A DNA stretch of 50,465 nucleotides, taken from JBOGVA01 sp050692195. Lineage in GTDB: Bacteria; Actinomycetota; UBA4738. Numbering within the stretch: the stretch's first letter is position 1; each line of letters opens with the position of its first letter. Shown one piece after another: positions 35,340-43,572 of this stretch. Under the pieces are notes generated by a model, which saw nothing but the letters and a program-made list of their open reading frames with translations, had not been told where the DNA came from and ran no database searches. The position numbers were made by a program, and so were the translations under genes. The DNA lies in assembly GCA_050692195.1 (NCBI GenBank), contig JBOGVA010000063.1, positions 1 through 50,465 of the forward strand, in the 5' to 3' direction.

Positions 35340-35357
35340 AATTACAACAATGTAATT
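35340..35357. promoter_or_regulatory. Inverted repeat upstream of whiB
   Basis: AATTAC-AACAAT-GTAATT is a perfect 6-6-6 dyad in an AT-rich patch of an otherwise GC-rich region, 13 bases before the whiB start at 35371. It is a good operator or autoregulation candidate. The remaining 35125-35339 gap shows no gene. Confidence 0.5.
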
Positions 35358-35370
35358 TGGGGGAGAGGCC

Positions 35371-35598
35371 GTGCACCACTTTGTTCCATGGCAGGACCGC
35401 GCACGTTGCCGAGACTACGACCCGGAGATCTTCTTCCCCGAGAAGGGCGGATCCTCTCGCGAAGCGAAGCGGATCTGCGCCGAGTGCCCCGTTCGCATCG
35501 AGTGCCTCAACTACGCCCTCAGACGCGACGAACGCTATGGGGTGTGGGGAGGAATGAGCGAGCGGGAACGCCGACGCCTGAAGCGCATGGCGTCATGA
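35371..35598 (+). CDS. whiB2: WhiB-family iron-sulfur regulator (WhiB2-like)
   Basis: A 75-residue WhiB protein that binds a [4Fe-4S] cluster and modulates transcription through the sigma factor. Cluster cysteines are Cys13, Cys36, Cys39 and Cys45 (CAECPVRIEC), followed by the GVWGG turn and a basic C-terminal helix RERRRLKRM for DNA binding. GTG 35371 follows GGGGGAGAGG. Its place between the F420 genes and the GT2/DUF5719 pair is that of whiB2 (WhmD/WhiB), which controls septation and differentiation in mycobacteria and Streptomyces; the symbol is based on that synteny. Confidence 0.92.
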   Translation: MHHFVPWQDRARCRDYDPEIFFPEKGGSSREAKRICAECPVRIECLNYALRRDERYGVWGGMSERERRRLKRMAS

Positions 35599-35708
35599 CG
35601 GTTGGCGGGCCAGGAGCTCAGCGGCAGAAGAGCGACGGGACCGCGTTCCTGGGCGAAGCGCCCGCCTACGGCGGAGCGCGGACGGGTCAAGGGGAGAGGA
35701 GGTGAACG

Positions 35709-35864
35709 ATGCCAGCTAAGAAGTCCTCAGCCAAGAGGAAGTCGGCGAAGAAGTCCTCGGCGAAGAAGTCGACCAGGAAGTCCTCGGCGAAGAAGTCGAC
35801 GAGGAAGTCCTCGGCGAAGAAGTCGACTGCCCGGAAGAAGTCGACCGCCAAGAGGAAGCGATAG
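35709..35864 (+). CDS. 51-residue Lys/Ser repeat protein, histone-tail-like
   Basis: A 51-residue protein built from SSAKKSTRK-type repeats: after MPAKKSSAKRK come near-identical SAKKS units, ending KKSTAKRKR. It is almost entirely Lys, Ser, Ala, Arg and Thr, with no hydrophobic core. It resembles the AKKS/PAKKA tails of mycobacterial HupB and H1-like histones, but stands alone without the globular part. ATG 35709 has a strong GGGGAGAGGAGG. Likely a nucleic-acid-binding, disordered protein, perhaps affecting chromosome compaction near whiB2 (inference). A 13-bp hairpin follows. Confidence 0.75.
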   Translation: MPAKKSSAKRKSAKKSSAKKSTRKSSAKKSTRKSSAKKSTARKKSTAKRKR

Positions 35865-35887
35865 CTCGATCCGATCTCGTAGAAGAA

Positions 35888-35919
35888 CCAGGAAGGGGGG
35901 TGGATGCCCCCCTTCCTGG
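35888..35919 (+). terminator. Perfect 13-bp hairpin after Lys/Ser repeat gene
   Basis: CCAGGAAGGGGGG and its exact complement CCCCCCTTCCTGG flank the loop TGGATG. This is the strongest hairpin I saw. No T-run follows, so it may be a non-canonical terminator or an mRNA-stabilising end. Confidence 0.65.
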
Positions 35920-35951
35920 GCTTACCGGGTCGGGGGCTTCGTGGGCCATGC

Positions 35952-35957
35952 TATGCT
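35952..35957 (+). promoter_or_regulatory. -10 element for GT2 gene
   Basis: TATGCT is 33 bases before ATG 35991, just after the hairpin at 35888-35919. No clear -35 hexamer and no ribosome site are present. Confidence 0.35.
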
Positions 35958-35990
35958 CGGCGCCGCCTCATCGTATTCCTTCGACTACTC

Positions 35991-38900
35991 ATGGCACAGC
36001 TCGAGACTCGCGCCCCAGCTAGCGCTCCGCGCTCGGAGCGCACCAAGCCACCGAGTGTGCTCGTGGTGCTGGTCGTCAAGGACGGCGTGCCCTGGCTTCG
36101 CCAGTGCCTGCTTGGGCTTTCTCGCCAGACCCATCCACGCATCAATGTCCTGGCTGTCGACAATGGGTCTTCCGACGCCTCCGTGGAGCTTCTGGAATCG
36201 GCGCTTGGCCAGCCTCGAGTCCTGAGGCTTCCCGCCAACGTGGAGTTCTCGGCTGCGGTGGGCGAAGCCCTCAAGTCGGACGTGGCCAAGCAGGCTGACT
36301 TCGTCCTTCTCCTCCACGACGATACGGTTCTGGCCCCGGACGCGGTGGCCTGCATGGTGGAGGCGGCGCAGACGATCGACGGCGTGGGCGTCGTCGGGCC
36401 CAAGGTCATGGACTGGGACCAACCCGGTGTCCTCCGAGACATAGGACAGTCCTCCGACCGCTTCGGATACCCCTACTCCCCGCTCGAAGAGGGAGAGATC
36501 GATCAAGGGCAGTACGACCGGATCCGGGAGGTCCTGTTCGTGTCCTCGTGCGCCATGCTGATCTCCGGCCCGACCTGGCGCAGGATCGGTCCCCCCGATG
36601 ATCGACTCTCGTCCGATCACGAGGACCTCGACTTCTGCTGGAGGGCGCGCTTGGCCGGCTACCGCGTGCTGATGGCGCCCCAGGCTCTGGCCCGCCACCG
36701 CGAAGCCACTCTTCGCGGCGAGCGAGACGGGTTGCCTGCGCGGGGGCGGTTCCACTACCACCGGGAGAGGGGCGCTCTGGCCAGCCTGCTCAAGAACTAC
36801 GGACTTCTGTCCCTTCTGTGGATCCTGCCCGCCTACCTCGTGCAGGGCCTGATCCGCCTGTCCTTCCTGGCGTTGACCCGGCGGTTCGAGGCCGCGTTGC
36901 AGGTGCTGGCGGCGTGGGGCTGGAACCTGGTCCACCTCCCCGGCACGGTTCGCCGGCGCGTCCGAACCCAAGCCGTCCGGGCGGTTCCGGATCGGTCCGT
37001 TCGTCGGGCGATGGCTCCGGCGTGGATCCGGCTGAGGAGGTTTGCGGTCCTCGCCGGCCAGGCGATCTTTCCGGAGGGCGCGGCACCGGACACACAGGCG
37101 CTCTCTGTCCCGGTGCGGCTCACCCGATTCACGCTGAGGCATCCGGCCGCCACGGCCATGGTCCTGGGGCTGTTCTTGGCGGTGGTGGCGTATCGCCACC
37201 TGCTCGTGGCAGCGCCGCTGACCGGCGGGGGGATGGCCGCGTTCCCGGACTCGCCATCGGGGTTCTTTCGGGAGCTCGTTTCGGGCCTGCGTCACACGGG
37301 GCTGGGTGGAACGGCCGCGGCGAGCCCCGCCCTCGGGCTGCTCGGGATGGGAAGCGTTCTTGCCCTGGGGAGCCCGCCCCTTCTCCAGAAGGTCCTCCTG
37401 TTGGGCCTGCCCGCGGTGGCCGCGCTGGGCTCGTACCGAGCCGCCCGGTCGGTCACCGGGGCGACGGTCCCCTCGGTGGTGGTGGCCACGTGCTACGCCC
37501 TTTCCGGCGTGGTGCTCTGGGGCCTCTCTCAGGGTCGGATCTCTGCCCTCGTATTCCTGGCTGGGCTGCCATGGCTCTCCGAGAAGGTTCGCCTGGGATT
37601 CGATGGCACGAGCGCCCGTCTCACGCTGGCATGGCTGGCGGGGGCAGGCTTGGGGCTGGGCGTCCTTTTCTCGTTCTTCCCCGCGACCGTCTTGGCCCTG
37701 GCTGTCCTCTTGGCGTCATGCCTGTTGGTGCCGACTCGTCCCGGCGGAAGAACGCGCGGCGTTGCGCTCACCGCGGGTGGGCTCGCCGTGGCGGCGTTGC
37801 TTACGCTTCCCCTGACGATCGGCCTGTTGGGCGCGGGAGGCTTGGGGCTGGCCGACCGCGCCGGCGATCCCACCTTTGGCTCGCTGGCCCGCCTGTCACT
37901 CGCGGACGGGCCCGGAGATTGGCCGACCGGTTTCTTCCTGCCCGCCGCCGCCGCCCTGGCGCTGCTCTTCGTCTCGGGCCGAGAGGCCAGGCTGGCGGCC
38001 AGGGCGGCAGTGAGCGTGATCGCTTCCATCTACCTCGCCTGGCTGGCCGCAGCGGGATACCTGCCGCTGGCTCTTTCGAACCCCGTTGCGTACCTGGGCG
38101 TCGCCGCGTTGGGGTATTCCCTGCTGGTTGGCCTCGGTCTGACGGCCCTGGGGCGAGGGGTGACGCGGCAGGCCTTCGGGCCGCGTCACGTCGGGGCCGG
38201 GTTGATCGGCGTGATCCTGGTCGGCGGGCTGCTCGCGCAGGGGCTCCAGGCGGCGTCGGGCTCGTGGTCGGTGGGCGGCTCGGGCAGGATCCCGGCAGCG
38301 TATCCAGTGGTGGTGCCGACGACCGGGGCGCAGTACCGGATCCTATGGCTGGGCAACGCCGCCGGCGACGCCTTTCCGGCCCCCGGCGGTCTCCCCGACG
38401 GCACGGCGGCCGCTGGTGCGGCGTCCGTTCGCTTCGCCGTCACGGGTCCGGACGGAGCGTCGGCGCTCGACACGGGCCGGGCTCCGGCAGGGCCGGCCTA
38501 CAGGGAGCTCCGGCGGGCTCTCACGGAGATCCTGGCGGGAAGCAGTCGGCACGGCGGCGCCCTGCTCGCCCCCTTCGGGATCCGATTCGTGGTAGCGGAC
38601 CCCCTGGACCTGCCGCGTCCTACGTTCCAGGTACTGGTCCGGCAGTTCGACCTGGATCTGGTCCCGGCAGAGGGGCTCAGGATCTTCAGCAACCCGAAGG
38701 CGGCCCCCCCTGCCTGGGTGAGCACCGACCCTCTGTGGATGCGGGCTGCTCGCTCGAGAGTTCGCAAGCCCATCGTCGAGCTGAACTCCTCGCCGGGCAG
38801 ACCCTTGCGACAGAGCCGCAACGGAGAGGGGTACACGAGTGCCGGCACGAGGACCACGGCCTTGATCGGCCTCTCTCAGCAGTTCGACTCGCGCTGGAAG

Positions 38901-39113
38901 CTCATCCCCGACCAGCGGGGGTCTTCTCGAGAGTCGTCGCGGAGTCCGGTACCGGCGTTCGGGTGGGCGACGGGATTTCAGATCGGCCCGCATCCATCGG
39001 GATTCGAGGTCCGGTTCGAGGGACAGGGGCTCAGGAGCCTTCAGGTGGCGGTTCTGGCCATCCTGTGGCTCTGCGCCCTATGGATCACCAGGAGACCGGT
39101 GCGTGCCGGCTGA
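35991..39113 (+). CDS. GT2 glycosyltransferase with large multi-helix membrane domain
   Basis: A 1040-residue protein. Residues about 20-290 are a GT2 domain: PSVLVVLVVKDGVPWLRQCL, AVDNGSSD, LLHDDTVLAPDAV and SDHEDLDFCWRARLAGYRV. Then follow some 10-12 hydrophobic segments (about 380-770) and a large extracytoplasmic C-terminal domain ending with another helix (about 1015-1035). This architecture, next to WhiB and DUF5719, is known from Actinobacteria and likely assembles a cell-envelope polysaccharide or lipid-linked glycan. I set the start at ATG 35991 (MAQLETR); the frame opens back to 35904. Substrate unknown. Confidence 0.88.
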   Translation: MAQLETRAPASAPRSERTKPPSVLVVLVVKDGVPWLRQCLLGLSRQTHPRINVLAVDNGSSDASVELLESALGQPRVLRLPANVEFSAAVGEALKSDVAKQADFVLLLHDDTVLAPDAVACMVEAAQTIDGVGVVGPKVMDWDQPGVLRDIGQSSDRFGYPYSPLEEGEIDQGQYDRIREVLFVSSCAMLISGPTWRRIGPPDDRLSSDHEDLDFCWRARLAGYRVLMAPQALARHREATLRGERDGLPARGRFHYHRERGALASLLKNYGLLSLLWILPAYLVQGLIRLSFLALTRRFEAALQVLAAWGWNLVHLPGTVRRRVRTQAVRAVPDRSVRRAMAPAWIRLRRFAVLAGQAIFPEGAAPDTQALSVPVRLTRFTLRHPAATAMVLGLFLAVVAYRHLLVAAPLTGGGMAAFPDSPSGFFRELVSGLRHTGLGGTAAASPALGLLGMGSVLALGSPPLLQKVLLLGLPAVAALGSYRAARSVTGATVPSVVVATCYALSGVVLWGLSQGRISALVFLAGLPWLSEKVRLGFDGTSARLTLAWLAGAGLGLGVLFSFFPATVLALAVLLASCLLVPTRPGGRTRGVALTAGGLAVAALLTLPLTIGLLGAGGLGLADRAGDPTFGSLARLSLADGPGDWPTGFFLPAAAALALLFVSGREARLAARAAVSVIASIYLAWLAAAGYLPLALSNPVAYLGVAALGYSLLVGLGLTALGRGVTRQAFGPRHVGAGLIGVILVGGLLAQGLQAASGSWSVGGSGRIPAAYPVVVPTTGAQYRILWLGNAAGDAFPAPGGLPDGTAAAGAASVRFAVTGPDGASALDTGRAPAGPAYRELRRALTEILAGSSRHGGALLAPFGIRFVVADPLDLPRPTFQVLVRQFDLDLVPAEGLRIFSNPKAAPPAWVSTDPLWMRAARSRVRKPIVELNSSPGRPLRQSRNGEGYTSAGTRTTALIGLSQQFDSRWKLIPDQRGSSRESSRSPVPAFGWATGFQIGPHPSGFEVRFEGQGLRSLQVAVLAILWLCALWITRRPVRAG

Positions 39114-40497
39114 CCCGTCGGCGACGCCTCCCAGGATCCGGGGACGCGCGGTCGTTCTCGGCACGGTCCTCCTCCTTCTCGCCGGATCCGGCGTGGCGCT
39201 CGACCGAGTCATGGGGGCGCGTGCCACGGGGCCTGGGCGAGCCGAAACCGGCCCCACGGGCTCCTGGTTCTGCCCTCATGGAGGGGCGGATGGATGGCGG
39301 GGCTGGGTCGTGATGACCAATCCCGGAACCGAACCCGTTTCCGTTCGCATCACCAGCTTCGGGGAGGCCGGGATCCGGAGGGTCGGATCGCTCTCGGTCG
39401 CTCCCGACCGTCAGGTCTATCGGAGGGTCTACACCGGGGATCAGGCCGCTTCCACCCAGATCGAGTATTTCGGGGGCTGGGTCGGAGCTGCGGCCGTGCT
39501 AAGATCGGAAGGCTCCGGCGGCCCCGCGGCCGCCGAGCGTTGCGTGGGCGAGCCCCTTCGAGCCCAGCTCCTTCCCGACGAGCTGACCGGACCCGGCCAG
39601 ACCTCCTTCATGGTCGTGATGAACCCGTTCGCCGCAGATGCGGCATTCGACGTCGTCATCCGCACCGAGAAGCGGGAGGTGCGGCCGAAGCGGTTCTCCC
39701 CGTTCGTTCTGGAGGGTCATCGGTCGGTCGCGCTCCGGGTGAACGATCACCTCTTGCAGGCTCCCGGCGAGCACACAGTGGCCGCCCAGATCGAGTCCAG
39801 GATCGGTCGAGTGATCGCCGGGGGGCTCGGGCTGTCCGAAGGAGGCATCCGTGCCGAGGCCGGGATCTGGCCCCTCCGGCCTCGGGTCATCATCCCCGCC
39901 GGGGGCCACGTGGGGCCGGCTCAGCTGCTCTTGGTCAACCCTCTGGCGTCGCCGGCCGACCTTCTGATCGTCGGCGAAGGCCGGGCGTCACAGCAGGTCA
40001 TCGCCGGTCCAGCCGGGATCTCGATCCCTCCAGAGGGCGTTCGGACGGTGGAGGTTCCCGAGACCGACGCCGGGATCGTGGTGAGCGCCACGGAAGACCG
40101 GCACGTGGCGGCAGCCCTCCGATTGACGGGGAGCGGCGGAGACGGCGCCACCATCTCCGGAGGGGTCCCGGCTCGGTCCTGGTTGGTGATGCCTACGTTG
40201 CCACCTGCCGGGGGGAATGCGCTGCTCATCATGCAGAATCCGGGCCGATCTCTCGCCCGGGTCACCGTTCGCCTGATCGGCCCCAGAGGCGTCGTCGCCG
40301 CGCGTGAGCTCCAGTCGTTCGTGGTCGAGGCGGGAAGGATCATCCATGTCCCGCTTCGCCCGGCGGTCGGGCCACAGCCGGTCTCCGCGATGGTGACGGC
40401 GGAGGAAGGAACCATCGTGGCAGCGAGCGCGTCCTACACACGGGGTGGTTCGGGGTACGCCGCCACGCTCGGCCTGCCGATGCAAGATGTGGGGTGA
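39103..40497 (+). CDS. DUF5719 extracytoplasmic protein
   Basis: A 464-residue protein with an N-terminal membrane anchor (about 14-32) and a repeat-like beta-rich extracytoplasmic region: WVVMTNPGTEPVSV, FMVVMNPFAADAAF, QLLLVNPLASPADL and LLIMQNPGRSLARV, a recurring 'xxNPx' strand. This is the DUF5719 pattern and its position after the giant GT2 gene is conserved. GTG 39103 overlaps the GT2 stop by 11 bases. Probably a partner of that glycosyltransferase outside the membrane (inference). Two Cys (WFCPHG, ERCVGE) may bridge. Confidence 0.85.
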   Translation: MPADPSATPPRIRGRAVVLGTVLLLLAGSGVALDRVMGARATGPGRAETGPTGSWFCPHGGADGWRGWVVMTNPGTEPVSVRITSFGEAGIRRVGSLSVAPDRQVYRRVYTGDQAASTQIEYFGGWVGAAAVLRSEGSGGPAAAERCVGEPLRAQLLPDELTGPGQTSFMVVMNPFAADAAFDVVIRTEKREVRPKRFSPFVLEGHRSVALRVNDHLLQAPGEHTVAAQIESRIGRVIAGGLGLSEGGIRAEAGIWPLRPRVIIPAGGHVGPAQLLLVNPLASPADLLIVGEGRASQQVIAGPAGISIPPEGVRTVEVPETDAGIVVSATEDRHVAAALRLTGSGGDGATISGGVPARSWLVMPTLPPAGGNALLIMQNPGRSLARVTVRLIGPRGVVAARELQSFVVEAGRIIHVPLRPAVGPQPVSAMVTAEEGTIVAASASYTRGGSGYAATLGLPMQDVG

Positions 40498-41582
40498 GGG
40501 AAGAGAGGCGCTCTTTGAGGAGCGGACGCAAGCACGTACTGCGGAGGAGGCTGACCCGAGTCTCGGTCCTGCTCGCCTTCGCTGGGATCCTCGTGCTGCT
40601 CCTGGCCGGCGCGTCCTACGCCGGCTACCGATACGAGCGGTCTAGGTCGGGGCAGGTCCTTCCGGGAGTACGCATCGCCGGCGTCGACGTGGGCGGCATG
40701 ACCCAGGCGGAGGCCGAACGCGTTTTGGCTCCGGCCGTGGCGCGGATCCTGGAACGCCCCATCGAGGTCAGCGGTGCGGGACGCGGGTGGCGCATGAGCG
40801 CGCAAGGCCTGGGCACCCGGGTCGGCCTGCGGGACGCCGTGGCCAGTGCCCTCGCCGAGACCCGTTCCTATCATTGGTCGGCTCGCCTGTACCATCGCTT
40901 GCTGGACCGGCCGATCCGACGCGAGATCGAGCTGCCGGTGTCATACGAGGCAAGCCTCGTCCGTCAGTTCGTCCGAGAAGCGGCCGGCCAGATCAAGAGG
41001 CTCCCCCAGAACGCCTATCTGGACGTCGAGGATGGGAAGCTGGTGGCGCGACGATCCAGGCCGGGAAGGGAGCTGAACGTTCGCGCCTCCCGGCGCAGGC
41101 TGATGGAAGCGGTCAGGGGCGGAACGTCGTCGGTCGACCTCGCGGTTCGACGGGTGAAGCCCAAGGTGAGCGAGCAAACCCTTGGCCAGACGATCATCAT
41201 CAGGATCTCCGAGAACCGCCTCTACCTCTACGACGGGGTCAAGCTGGCCAAGTCCTACCCTGTGGCCACGGGCCAGGCGGAGTACCCCACACCTCAGGGG
41301 CACTGGGTGGTCGTCAACAAGCGAGTCAATCCAACGTGGTACAACCCGGCCAAGGACACGTGGGGGAAGAACGAGCCCGACTTCATCCCGCCGGGCCCCG
41401 ACAACCCGCTCGGGACACGGGCCCTGGACCTGGATGCACCCGGCATTCGGATCCACGGCACCTACGCCGACAGTTCGATCGGCACCTATGCCTCCCACGG
41501 CTGCATCCGGATGCACATCCCCGATTCGGAGGATCTGTTCGATCGGGTGGTCGTCGGCACCCTCGTCATCATCGCCTACTGA
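40494..41582 (+). CDS. L,D-transpeptidase (YkuD) with N-terminal PG-binding domain
   Basis: A 362-residue enzyme. A basic cytoplasmic start and one membrane helix (about 23-46) precede a PG_binding_4 domain (VRIAGVDVGGMTQAEAERVL) and the YkuD catalytic domain (from about 235: IIRISENRLYLYDG). The active site has IHGTYADSSIGTYASHGCIRM: the first His, the Ser-His-Gly-Cys with nucleophilic Cys and the Arg-Met ending are all present. It cross-links peptidoglycan through 3-3 bonds. GTG 40494 overlaps the DUF5719 stop (GTGA). Cell-wall context matches. Confidence 0.95.
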   Translation: MREERRSLRSGRKHVLRRRLTRVSVLLAFAGILVLLLAGASYAGYRYERSRSGQVLPGVRIAGVDVGGMTQAEAERVLAPAVARILERPIEVSGAGRGWRMSAQGLGTRVGLRDAVASALAETRSYHWSARLYHRLLDRPIRREIELPVSYEASLVRQFVREAAGQIKRLPQNAYLDVEDGKLVARRSRPGRELNVRASRRRLMEAVRGGTSSVDLAVRRVKPKVSEQTLGQTIIIRISENRLYLYDGVKLAKSYPVATGQAEYPTPQGHWVVVNKRVNPTWYNPAKDTWGKNEPDFIPPGPDNPLGTRALDLDAPGIRIHGTYADSSIGTYASHGCIRMHIPDSEDLFDRVVVGTLVIIAY

Positions 41583-41724
41583 CCGACTCCCACTCGGGGC
41601 TCTAACACTCCGCCGCGCTGGGCCATTGTCCCCGTATGCCGGGCTCGACCGTATCCCCCGAATGACCGATGCCCGCGTAGTCCCGGGGGATGGGTGAAAA
41701 ACAGTTACGGGGGACTATGTGCCG

Positions 41725-41763
41725 GGCACCCTGATTACGCCGATGAATCAGGTGAGATGCCCC
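41725..41763 (+). promoter_or_regulatory. Stem-loop around the zinc-ribbon start
   Basis: CTGATT and AATCAG pair around the loop ACGCCGATG, and CAC/GTG plus GGG/CCC extend the stem with small bulges; ATG 41757 lies in the 3' side. Upstream, TAGTCCC (41678-41684) and GGGACTA (41711-41717) form another pair. This could be a translational control leader. Confidence 0.3.
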
Positions 41764-41945
41764 TGCACACCAGATCGACACCGTGCCCGTCGTGCGGCTC
41801 GGCGGAGACCCTCAGGGTCGAGATCGCGCTGGCGGCCTCCCCCGTCTCGTTCACCTCCTGCTCCACCTGCGAGTGGAAGGGATGGGAGCGAGGGGGAGAG
41901 AGCCTCCCGCTTGGCTCTGTCCTCGGTCTCGTCGCCAACCGCTGA
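41757..41945 (+). CDS. Small zinc-ribbon protein
   Basis: A 62-residue protein with two CxxC pairs (CPSCGS and CSTCEW) 22 residues apart, the usual zinc-ribbon layout, followed by GWERGGESLPLGSVLGLV. I do not recognise a named family, though a similar ribbon sits near phosphomannomutase in other Actinobacteria. The start is uncertain: ATG 41757 has AGGTGAG almost adjacent, whereas GTG 41694 would add 21 residues that look less natural. It lies between the transpeptidase and pmmA genes. Role unknown. Confidence 0.65.
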   Translation: MPLHTRSTPCPSCGSAETLRVEIALAASPVSFTSCSTCEWKGWERGGESLPLGSVLGLVANR

Positions 41946-42001
41946 CGACGGGCTGATCTCCTTACCTCACTGCTCCGAACGGGGCAACGGAAGGGGTCGG
42001 C

Positions 42002-42007
42002 TAGACT
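42002..42007 (+). promoter_or_regulatory. -10 element for leaderless phosphomannomutase gene
   Basis: TAGACT ends nine bases before ATG 42017, which has no ribosome site; this is the layout of a leaderless transcript. Confidence 0.45.
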
Positions 42008-42016
42008 GAGGCCGCG

Positions 42017-43363
42017 ATGGCGGCCGACCTCTCCCTGGTCTTCAAGGCGTACGACATCCGGGGCATCTATCCAGATGAACTGGACGAGGATTCCACTTAC
42101 CGGATAGGTGCGGCCTTCGCCTCCTGGTCCGGCGCCGAACGGATCGCTTTGGGCCGCGACTGCCGGCTCTCATCGCCGGCGCTGGCGGCGGCCTTCACCG
42201 ACGGGGTAACCCACTCAGGGGTCGGGATCGTCGACATCGGGCTGGCCACCACCGACATGGTGTACTTCGCTTCCGGGCGGCTCGGCATCCCCGGAGCCAT
42301 GTTCACGGCCAGCCACAACCCTCCCCGATACAACGGGCTCAAGCTCTGCCTGGCCGGAGCAGCTCCGGTGGGCCAGGACACGGGCCTCGCCGATGTCCGG
42401 GGCCTCGCCGAGGAGGACGGGCCGCCGAGAGCGCACGGGGCCAGAGGCTCCGTCGAGAGCCGTGACATGCTCGACGAGTACATCGAGCACCTCCTCTCCT
42501 TCGGCGACGTGGACTCGTTCGCCTCGGTCACGGTGGCGGCCGACGCGGCCAACGGCATGGCCGCCCTGGTCCTCCCCGCGCTGTTCGATCGACTCCCCTG
42601 CAAGCTGGTTCCTCTCTACATGGAACTGGACGGAACTTTCCCCAACCACCCGGCGGATCCGATGGTGCCCGAGAACCAGGCGGATCTGAAGCGGGCGGTC
42701 ACGGAGCACGGGGCCGATCTCGGTCTCGCCTTCGACGGCGACGCGGACCGAGTGTTCCTGGTGGATGAGCATGCGAACGGCGTCAGTGGGTCGCTCGTCA
42801 CCGCGCTCGTGGCCAAAGGGCTGCTGGAACGCAATCCCGGGGCCAAGGTGCTGTACAACCTCATCTGCTCGCGGGCCGTTCCGGAGGTGATCGCCGAGAA
42901 CGGTGGGGAGCCGATCCGGACTCGCGTCGGGCACTCCTTCATGAAGAAGGTGATGGCCGAGACCGGAGCGGTGTTCGGCGGAGAGCACTCCGGCCACTAC
43001 TACTTCCGCGACCACTACAATGCCGATTCCGGCCTGGTGGCCTCCATCGTCGTGCTCGATCAGATGTCGAAGGCGGGGAGGCCACTGTCCGAGCTGCTGG
43101 CCCCGTTCCGGCGGTATCGGGGCTCCGGCGAGATCAATACGGAGGTCGGCGACCAGCAGGCGGTGATCGAGAGGATCGCTCGAGCCTACCGGCACGGTCG
43201 GCAGGACCGGCTGGATGGGCTCACGGTGGAATTCGACGACTGGTGGTTCAACGTTCGACCTTCGAACACCGAGCCCCTGCTGCGCCTGAACGTGGAGGCC
43301 CGAACCGAGGAGCTGCTGCAGGAGGAGACCGCCGAGGTCCTGTCCCTGATCCGTGAGGGATGA
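42017..43363 (+). CDS. manB: Phosphomannomutase/phosphoglucomutase
   Basis: A 448-residue alpha-D-phosphohexomutase that interconverts mannose 6- and 1-phosphate (possibly glucose too). The phosphoserine is in TASHNP (Ser99), the metal loop is DGDADR, the sugar-binding loop is GEHSGHYYF and the phosphate-binding loop is RPSNTEP. All four domains are present. ATG 42017 is probably leaderless. It supplies mannose 1-phosphate to the nucleotidyltransferase at 26626 and hence to mannosylation and wall synthesis. M. tuberculosis has manB/pmmA in the same neighbourhood; the exact symbol is by analogy. Confidence 0.94.
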   Translation: MAADLSLVFKAYDIRGIYPDELDEDSTYRIGAAFASWSGAERIALGRDCRLSSPALAAAFTDGVTHSGVGIVDIGLATTDMVYFASGRLGIPGAMFTASHNPPRYNGLKLCLAGAAPVGQDTGLADVRGLAEEDGPPRAHGARGSVESRDMLDEYIEHLLSFGDVDSFASVTVAADAANGMAALVLPALFDRLPCKLVPLYMELDGTFPNHPADPMVPENQADLKRAVTEHGADLGLAFDGDADRVFLVDEHANGVSGSLVTALVAKGLLERNPGAKVLYNLICSRAVPEVIAENGGEPIRTRVGHSFMKKVMAETGAVFGGEHSGHYYFRDHYNADSGLVASIVVLDQMSKAGRPLSELLAPFRRYRGSGEINTEVGDQQAVIERIARAYRHGRQDRLDGLTVEFDDWWFNVRPSNTEPLLRLNVEARTEELLQEETAEVLSLIREG

Positions 43364-43395
43364 TCTCGGGCGTCGCGGTAGCGAGGAGGAGACCC

Positions 43396-43572
43396 ATGCC
43401 GGTCGACAAGGAGCTGCTCGAGATCCTGGTGTGCCCGAGCTGCCGGGGAGATGTGGAGTACCGCCAGAACCCCGAGCAGATCGTGTGCCTGAAGTGCGGG
43501 CTGCGGTACCCGGTCCGCGACGACATCCCCGTCATGCTGATCGAGGAGGCCGAGAAGCCGGACGGCGCATGA
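43396..43572 (+). CDS. Trm112/YcaR-like small zinc protein
   Basis: A 58-residue protein with two CxxC motifs: LVCPSCRG and VCLKCGLRYPVRDDIPVMLIEEA, matching the Trm112/UPF0434 fold. In other organisms such proteins activate methyltransferases or act as structural zinc partners. ATG 43396 follows GAGGAGGAG. An upstream frame extension to 43360 overlaps the pmmA stop and is not needed. Its last base pair overlaps the SIS isomerase gene (ATGA), so the two are coupled. This small protein is found beside the isomerase in other Actinobacteria as well. Confidence 0.88.
   Translation: MPVDKELLEILVCPSCRGDVEYRQNPEQIVCLKCGLRYPVRDDIPVMLIEEAEKPDGA

Noticed and set aside
36818..39313. 831-residue open frame in another frame of the GT2 membrane gene
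   Set aside because: Shadow frame; Gly/Arg/Pro-rich with no membrane or catalytic pattern, while the GT2 reading is clear.
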